A stretch of 64,000 nucleotides of DNA from Pseudeuparius sepicola (Eukaryota; Arthropoda; Insecta; Coleoptera; Anthribidae), in NCBI GenBank assembly GCA_963920635.1, contig OY987301.1, positions 19,200,501 to 19,264,500 on the forward strand, read 5' to 3'. Of this stretch, positions 57,989-64,000 are shown in pieces (positions within the stretch are counted from its first letter, which is position 1; every line of letters starts with the position of its first letter). The notes below the pieces were generated by a model. The model was not told the origin of the DNA. It did no database searches and saw only the letters and a program-made list of their open reading frames with translations. The position numbers and the translations under genes are program-made.

Positions 57989-59158
57989 ATACCTACTTTT
58001 AAACATACACAAATCCGTAAAATCTTTATTTTTGAGATAATCGCCTTCTGTTCGAAAGGCCTTCAAAAACTGCTCATTTTGGCCTTCGTACCATTTTCAA
58101 AAAAATGCACTTCCAGTGCCCTCTATGATTTTCTTTCTCTATAATTTCACAAAAAATATTTAGCGATTTTTTATTTAAAATTTCACACCACATCGTTGAT
58201 CAGAATAGTCCAAAACACCCATATACCAAATTTGAAGAACAAATATACAGGGAGTTCCAGTAGGTATATGGGTTGTAAAAGTTGAGTAAAATAGGAATTT
58301 TAAAGGCATCTGGCAAGTCAAATGTGCCATGGAGTCCCCTCAAAACAGTTGAATTGTCAGCAGGAGAACTCAAAGTGTTGGTGTTCAGAGACCCAATACA
58401 AAAATAAACAGTGTCTTTCTCTGCGCCATCTCAAAATACTGAATTTTTAGAACTTTATACTGGCCAAAAATCGAATATATCAAGGCCGCCCCAGACACCA
58501 GGTATAAACGAACTAAATCTAAAAGTACAGAAATCTGCCAATCAGTAATCAATGTATGATCTTAAACAGTGATTTTATCGAGAAAGGCGTAATATTTTAA
58601 TTTTTTTTATTTGTTGATTGGCATTTTGTAATTTTGTGTTTATTAATATCTTTTCAATACTTCTAGAGCACTCAACTTGACCAGTAGGTATAAAGTTTCA
58701 TAAAAATTTAGCATTTTGAAATAGCTCAGAGAAAGACGCTGGTTAGTACTTATTTTTGTATTGGATCTTTGCACACCATCACTTTGAATTTTCCTGTTGA
58801 CAATTCAAGTGTTTTGAAGGGATTCCATGGCACACTTGACTTGCCAGATGCCTTTAAAATTCTTATTTTACTCAACTTTGTCAAACCGCAGACTGGAACT
58901 CCTTTTTGTTCAAATTTTGTATATGGGGGCTGATTATCGATGTGGTGTCAGATTTTAAATAAAAAATCGCTAAATGGTTTTCATGAAAATCGGGGGTAAA
59001 AAGAAAATCATAGCCGGCCCTGGATTTGCATTTTGAAAACGGTTGGAAGGTCCAAAGAAGCGGTTTTTGAAGGCCTTTGAAACAAAAAAATGTTCAGGCG
59101 ATTATCTTCAAAAATAACGATTTTATGGATTTGTTTACCTTTAAAAGTAGACACCCTG
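57989..59158. mobile_element. Fold-back element downstream of tn
   Basis: Right end CACCCTGTA with TA; arms mirror over about 500 bp (GATAATCGCCT and AGGCGATTATC; GGCATCTGGCAAGTCAA and TTGACTTGCCAGATGCC). The left tip is decayed. Confidence 0.75.
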
Positions 59159-59309
59159 TATATATAGTCAACATAAATTTGGAATTTTAATTTGGCAAAG
59201 TTTTAGAAAGCGTCTATTAAAGTAATATGTATGTCCATAGCGGTATATTTTTAAATAAATCTAGGTACCTCATCAATGAGTGTATTAGTATCGACATAGA
59301 TTAAAGAGC

Positions 59310-59555
59310 CGTAGATAGTCAGAAGCATTGTTGAAACCGTCCACAAAAAATCCTGCTACACCAACTTTCAAACTTTAATTTTGGAGCGAGAACAAAATTA
59401 AAACAGATAAATTGTAATGTCTTACAATTTCTTAGGTCTCGACTGATATAGAGGTATCTTAATTTAGTTATTAGTTTTTGTATATAATTGTATGCAAAAT
59501 ATTTGGTGTAGCGTGCGGAAATTTCAACAATGGTTCTGACAGTCTATATATTATT
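59310..59555 (+). mobile_element. MITE family copy 3
   Basis: Same repeat downstream of tn, bounded by TAGATAGTCAGAAGCATTG and CAATGGTTCTGACAGTCTA. Confidence 0.75.
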
Positions 59556-59754
59556 ATGTAGCTTTGACTACGGTCATTGATTAAGGTTTCTTATTCAATG
59601 CTATGGTATCGACCATCGACATAGTATGTTAGTGTAGGTCACCATTTGATAAATATTATTAATGAGAACAATTTGAAAATTTTTAATTATCAACTTGAAT
59701 TTGTTGTGGATACAGGGTAGTCAAGTTATATGGATCAATCAAATTCTAACTTTC

Positions 59755-59880
59755 TACCTTTGTTGGCTCAATAAACTGTTTTACCGCTGAAGACGGTCCC
59801 CTAAGTGGGTTAAAACATATAACATATTATGTACAGTTTTCCTTCAATAAACTGTGTTTGTGAAGCTGAGCAAATGTTTC
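59755..59880 (+). mobile_element. Penelope-like terminal repeat fragment
   Basis: Related to the 21650-22195 segment: shares TTGGCT, TTTTACCGCTGAAGA, CATATTATGTAC-GTTT and AATAAA-TGTGTTTGTG-AGCTGAG in order. Confidence 0.5.
59783..59838 (+). ncRNA. Degenerate hammerhead ribozyme-like motif
   Basis: Order ACCG, CTGAAGA (59787-59793), stem II (CCC/GGG), then AAAAC in place of GAAAC, stem III ACATA/TATGT, GTA (59831-59833) and CAGT. All hammerhead parts are recognisable, but the invariant G12 is A and stem I has one mismatch, so it should not cleave. Confidence 0.45.
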
Positions 59881-62778
59881 CCTTCTTGTCATATTATTCT
59901 ACTCTACTTCAAGATATTTCCTCGCCTTCCCATATATAAATTTTCTTGCTAAAAAATAAAAAAAGGTTTCACAAGTAATCCATATAACTTGACAACCAAA
60001 TAGATAATAATAATAAAATAATAATAATAATAATTCTCACCCTCACAATACTCCAAACTAGGAGTACCCCGGAAGCAACCACATGCTTGTGCGGGGGAGG
60101 GGGGCAATTGCTATTATTTTGTCTTCGTCCAAAGATGGAATTACTAAATGAATTTGTTGTCTTTACCTAAAGCTTCTAAATTTGGTATGTACATTGAGGC
60201 TAGCTTGACTTACAGCAGAGCATTTTCTGAATATTATATAAATAATATGATACAATTTATCATTTTCAAAAACGCTTTTATTTCATATTCAATAAATGTA
60301 AGCCTTATTCGAAATTTGAACTACTTCTAATGTCTAAAAAGAATCACAGTTTTGATAAAAAGTATCTAAAGGGTGTCAATTGAGCTAGGGCCACTTGGAA
60401 ATAGCTTTACAAATTATGTGCATTTTCCGAGAACTTTTTGTGGAAGAAAAATTGCCTTGTTGGGCAAGCTTTGTGTATTAACACATTCCATAGCCTACTT
60501 TCTGAGATATTTTTGAAAAATCCGAAAGTTGCCGAAACTTCTACAGCTCTTTCTTTCGAATGAAGTTCTCTGAATAATGCATATTTTTATAAAAATTTCC
60601 ACATGGCCCTATGTCAATAGACGGATGATGGTAGAGTCTATATTTATCATGTGTTTTTCGGCAAATGTTTCCTTCCAATTTCACACACTTTTTGTATATG
60701 TTAGTAAAAATATTTTGTCTACAGGCGGGCGGAAAATCCAATTTTCCGCACTGATTTTTAGTGCCAAAAATTCACATTTGCCGCACTAGTGTGGAAAATA
60801 TTTCTGCACTAGTGCGTTACAACCATCAAAATTACTGGTGTTTTCAATTATTGATAATCAGAAACCCGAGCAGAAACCAATATTGTCGGCACCAGTACCC
60901 AACAAAATATTGAACGTGAAATTAAATCTATTAGTTTAAGCTATGCTACAAATTGTAATTTTACTATAAACTATTATAATAATAAATAATAAATCTAAAG
61001 AGTTGTTTATTTTATACCAGCTTTCCTGTAGTATAACAATTGTTCCTAAAACGACTGCTTGGCCGAACTCCGCTACGCGTCGTTCGGCAGTCTCTTACGG
61101 AAAAATGGATTTGCCGCACTCGTTAGGAAAATAGCTATTCAAATTGATGGGTCAATATAATCAGTCGGCTATTAAACAATTAAAATCACACTATCCTAAT
61201 ATTTTAGAGCAAACTAAGTATAAGTAGATAAGTACTTAGTTCACTCAACCCTAATATTCTTTAATAATGGTAGTGTGTTTTATTAATTGTTTTATGCCTA
61301 ATTAATCGTAAAAAAATACAAAAAGTAAGTGTAAAAGTCACTGAACCTCGATCAGAACCATTTATAAGCCTCTCAATAATAATTGCAAGATTAGTCAGAT
61401 CCTTATTCGCTAATTTAGAATATGCAATGTAACCGCGTACTTAGGTACCCATTACTACAAATCTGCTTAATAATACCAATAGTAAATAGTTTTACATTTA
61501 ACAAGAATTAATTGAATGAAGTGCATTAAATCGTATTAACTCTAAAGTTGCATTCGAACCAAAAAAGTTTTATGGTATTGTGCAACTACTCAATAGAGCC
61601 ATGACTCGACTCCGAATGAAACTTTAAAAATGCACACACATAGAAGATATGAAATTCGAAAAATAGATCAATAACATTAATTTCAATCTTCAAATACAAA
61701 TGTAGGTAATTCACAAATATATTATTGTTACACTTCCAACTTAAGACATTAGTATTCTTATAACGTCAAATGGTACTGAAAATGTAACCTCTAACGCCTT
61801 GTGTCTTTGAATGCTTTCAGCTTTCAGCTTTTTTGGGACTAAATGTTATTTTTTAATAGAAGTAGTAAAGTTTAAATAATTTTAATAATTAAATAACTCT
61901 AGCGATATTTTACTGATCTTATAACTTTTACAAGATGATTTCTACGATCTTCGAACCTATTTTATATCACTGATATAAAAAAACAGTAAGACAATTCCTT
62001 TTACGCTAACAAAAAATGTAGGGTCATTCAGTTCTATTTCCACAAACTTGGACAAATGTAAAATCTTTTCTCTATTGAAGACTTCGTTTTGAACATACAG
62101 GGAATTTAAAAAAATTAAAAATGATTTTAAATGTGTCCTACACAACCAAATATATTTCTACCAAATCTGCAGCACTTTTTAGTACTGACAAACTTGAGAA
62201 TATTAATTAAGTTATTGAAAAGAAAATAGTACCTACTTCTTTAGAGAATCCCGTTATTAATTTAAAACAAAAACTTTCTCTTTAGCAGTTTTTGCCATCT
62301 GTCATGGTATCATGGCTAATTTGTTTTTATTAGTATTATTATTATTTCAAGACTATTACATATTTGTGAAAAATCATAATAATATAACTATAATCTATAA
62401 TTATTAGAGTTTACCAGACATGACTTATAGTCGCAGAACTGGCGACAAAAAATTGCAAGAGTTTTTTTAAAGGTTGAAATTTTCAGATTGGATACTTTGG
62501 TCATAAAAACTACTGTATGGTCAGCATGTCAGATAGTTAGAAACACCCTTGAACGTACTTCGTATGCACAATATAATCAAATCTGAAAATATCAGCCTTT
62601 CCAGAACTCTTGCACTTATTATCTATCATGGGCTATTAAATAATATCTCCACTAGTTTGGGAAATTTGGGCTGTAACCTTCTTACAACATTATTTTTCGA
62701 TATTCTACCTCACCTAGGAGTTTGTTCATTTAAAACTGAATCACCTGAATAATTAAATACCTAACTCATAAGGTAGCT
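59881..62778. other. Intergenic DNA between tn and the BTB gene
   Basis: AT-rich; a TAA-rich run at about 60005-60035 and a GC-richer patch with CCGCACT words at 60720-61130 that may be a decayed MITE. No genes recognised. Confidence 0.5.
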
Positions 62779-62982
62779 TTACCCTTGCTCATTTGAACTG
62801 CTTCTTGCGTAAAAATAATTGATAGCCCTTTGAAGATTGTAATCTGCCGCTAATATTACTTCAATCAATATTGATCGTGGAGCTGATTCGCCTATTATGT
62901 TCCTCAATTGTGTTATGCATCTTTCTAGACGACTAGTACAACTTCTTCCTGTGCTAACTTCATCTTGCGAACTTGTGTTGGA
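62779..62982 (-). CDS. BTB gene terminal exon with UBA-like motif
   Basis: The acceptor GGTTTACAG precedes 62982; the stop TAA is at 62779-62781. It encodes 67 residues: a Ser-rich lead, then RCITQLRNIIGESAPRSILI and EVILAADYNLQRAINYFYAR, reminiscent of UBA/HBS1-like three-helix motifs (D/Y near the last helix turn). The domain call is inference. Confidence 0.7.
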   Translation of the reverse strand, partial: SNTSSQDEVSTGRSCTSRLERCITQLRNIIGESAPRSILIEVILAADYNLQRAINYFYARSSSNEQG

Positions 62983-64000
62983 CTGTAAACCCTTTTAGGG
63001 AAAATTATGTAATATATTGAATAGTATTTTTACTTACGCAAATTTCTTGCTCATCCGTAGTGCCGTAGTAGAAGAATCTTCCCGGAAGAGATGACACAGT
63101 ATCGAAAATTTCCGCTTGTAAAGGTAGTGCAAGTTGAAAGAATTCTTCACTTTCTGTTATATGATTGTTTTGGGAAATGTAGTGAAAACATCGGCTCTAA
63201 AAAATCGACATCGTTTATTATCGTCTTTCATGACTTACTACTAATAATAATTGGTACCTTCAGAACTTTGGCGTTGTATCTATCCGCCATACTAAGAAAA
63301 TACAACACAGTTTCATTATCGATATGTTGTCTCAAATAATTTTCACAAGTCCTCTTTAATGTATCTACCTCATATCTATCACTAAGTAACAACAAATCAA
63401 GAACTTGATCAATACTCAATAAATTATACTTCAATCTTCCGCTGTATAAAAACTCCAACATGATTCTAAATAAATAAGGATCTGCTTCGTGTATTACAAT
63501 TTTCCTAAAAAAAATCAGATGCTTATTAGCGCCAAAATATCATATTGTGATGAAATACCTATCTATTGCCTCTTTCATTCCAGACAACAACGCCCTCCTA
63601 AACCAAATGCACCTTGATGCCACTACAACCCTGTGTGCCTTTATTACAGTCTTTACTTCGGGATCGCTAACTTCAACGTATTCCTTGAATGTTGTCAAGC
63701 CGGAACCGCTGGCGAGCACTTCAAATTCCATGTCGGTGCTTATTTCGTCATTAAATAACTTCAGAGAACTTGCTGAGAGGCTACTCTCATTTGAAGGCGG
63801 TGGGACGCATAGAGATTTGACAAGATTTAGCTAAAGAAACGTCAGTGGTTAATACCATACAAATAAAATAATTCTTAAAAAACTTACGCTGTAATCTTGG
63901 TCTCTGTATTTTCCGGTTGATCCAGAAGAAGTTGTGCATTTTTGGGGATTGTTAACTTCTGGAAGAGGAGTTTTCAAAAGGTCGAGATTCCTTACTGTCT
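62779..64000 (-). CDS. BTB/POZ-domain protein, C-terminal part, whole spliced segment
   Basis: Five exons on the - strand (64000-63888, 63830-63559, 63504-63258, 63196-63038, 62982-62779) join in phase to give the last 330 residues; the N-terminus lies beyond the right edge. The BTB fold covers roughly residues 80-200 of this fragment: HRVVVASRCIWFRRALLSGM, then IVIHEADPYLFRIMLEFLYS, then VLDLLLLSDRYEVDTLKRTC and a start resembling the BACK region (CENYLRQHIDNETVLYFLSM). The last 67 residues contain a helical motif that looks UBA/CUE-like (SILIEVILAADYNLQRAINY). BTB proteins often act as Cullin-3 substrate adaptors, but I do not recognise this member, and no Kelch repeats are visible here. 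All introns are GT-AG. Confidence 0.82.
63038..63196 (-). CDS. BTB gene exon: BACK-like continuation
   Basis: The acceptor TTTTTTAG precedes 63196 and the donor TGC/GTAAGT is at 63038. It encodes 53 residues (SRCFHYISQNN to TTDEQEIC) without stops, phase 0 on both sides. It is too short to be called on its own; support is the splice sites and phase. The helical character suits a truncated BACK region after the BTB domain. Confidence 0.75.
63258..63504 (-). CDS. BTB gene exon: second half of BTB domain and start of BACK-like region
   Basis: The acceptor TTTTAG precedes 63504 and the donor AAG/GTACCA is at 63258. It completes the split Arg and adds 82 residues. LEFLYSGRL and LLLLSDRYEVDTLKRTCENY are typical BTB C-terminal helices. 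The frame runs on into the intron before stopping, but the donor position gives a clean phase 0 join. Confidence 0.85.
63559..63830 (-). CDS. BTB gene exon: first half of BTB domain
   Basis: The acceptor TTTCTTTAG precedes 63830 and the donor AG/GTATTT is at 63559. It encodes 90 residues plus two bases of an Arg codon. A Ser-rich lead is followed by FEVLASGSGLTTFKEYVEV and the hallmark BTB stretch AHRVVVASRCIWFRRALLSG. The following intron is only 54 bases (63505-63558). Confidence 0.85.
63888..64000 (-). CDS. BTB gene exon, cut by the window edge
   Basis: Open from the right edge to the donor AGC/GTAAGT at 63888. It encodes 37 residues beginning TVRNLDLLKTPLPEV, a Ser/Thr-rich linker with no recognisable domain. 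The frame fits the next exon in phase 0. The true 5' end of the exon is outside the window. Confidence 0.7.

Noticed and set aside
1..64000. CRISPR array or bacterial operon
   Set aside because: The tandem arrays here have no unique spacers of constant length, and introns and transposons show an animal genome.

Overview
The window is eukaryotic nuclear DNA, almost certainly from an insect. Genes are split by GT-AG introns, the background is AT-rich, and DNA transposons fill most intergenic and intronic space. The best-recognised protein is closest, from memory, to Drosophila Thin/Abba, the insect TRIM32-type TRIM-NHL protein. The repeat style (many TA-flanked fold-back elements ending in CAGGGTG, frequent TAGGTACCTA words) is what I would expect of a beetle, but the order is inference.

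Two protein-coding genes are supported. (1) thin (tn), + strand: seven coding exons from 39524 to 57382 join in phase into a 1259-residue protein with RING, B-box-like zinc site, coiled coil, long disordered S/R/Y-rich region and six NHL repeats. The 5' UTR lies in one or more unplaced upstream exons. (2) A BTB/POZ gene, - strand, enters from the right edge: five exons from 64000 down to its stop at 62779 give the C-terminal 330 residues. The two genes are tail-to-tail, about 5.4 kb apart.

The rest is mobile DNA. Left part (1-38 kb): an internally deleted hAT element (1745-2878), a TTA-flanked MITE (3148-3493), fold-back elements (5037-6244, 9729-10363, 20316-21372, 28991-29922, 30394-31216), a GATC-rich hAT MITE (6808-8013), a decayed hAT with TGCATAT arrays (18040-19093), a Penelope-like repeat with a hammerhead-ribozyme-like core (about 21650-22195), a TA-flanked element with GGTAATATCGACC repeats (27940-28724), a hAT nested in a hAT (31439-31958 in 31400-32659) and a GIY-YIG fragment (38142-38428). 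The introns of tn carry a second copy of the first hAT (47670-48710), a 1.19 kb fold-back (49308-50496), a full-length mariner-like element with an open transposase (50533-52472) and another hAT-type element (53408-54403). Between tn and the BTB gene are a further fold-back (about 57989-59158), a MITE copy and a second ribozyme-like repeat (about 59755-59880).

Most worth a second look: the hAT pair that shares a deletion junction and carries a heat-shock-like promoter; the hammerhead-like cores next to Penelope-type sequence; the intact mariner with about 365 bp terminal repeats and a D-D-42-D triad; and the GATC hAT MITE with 19 bp subterminal arrays. All calls are from reading the sequence; no database search was possible.
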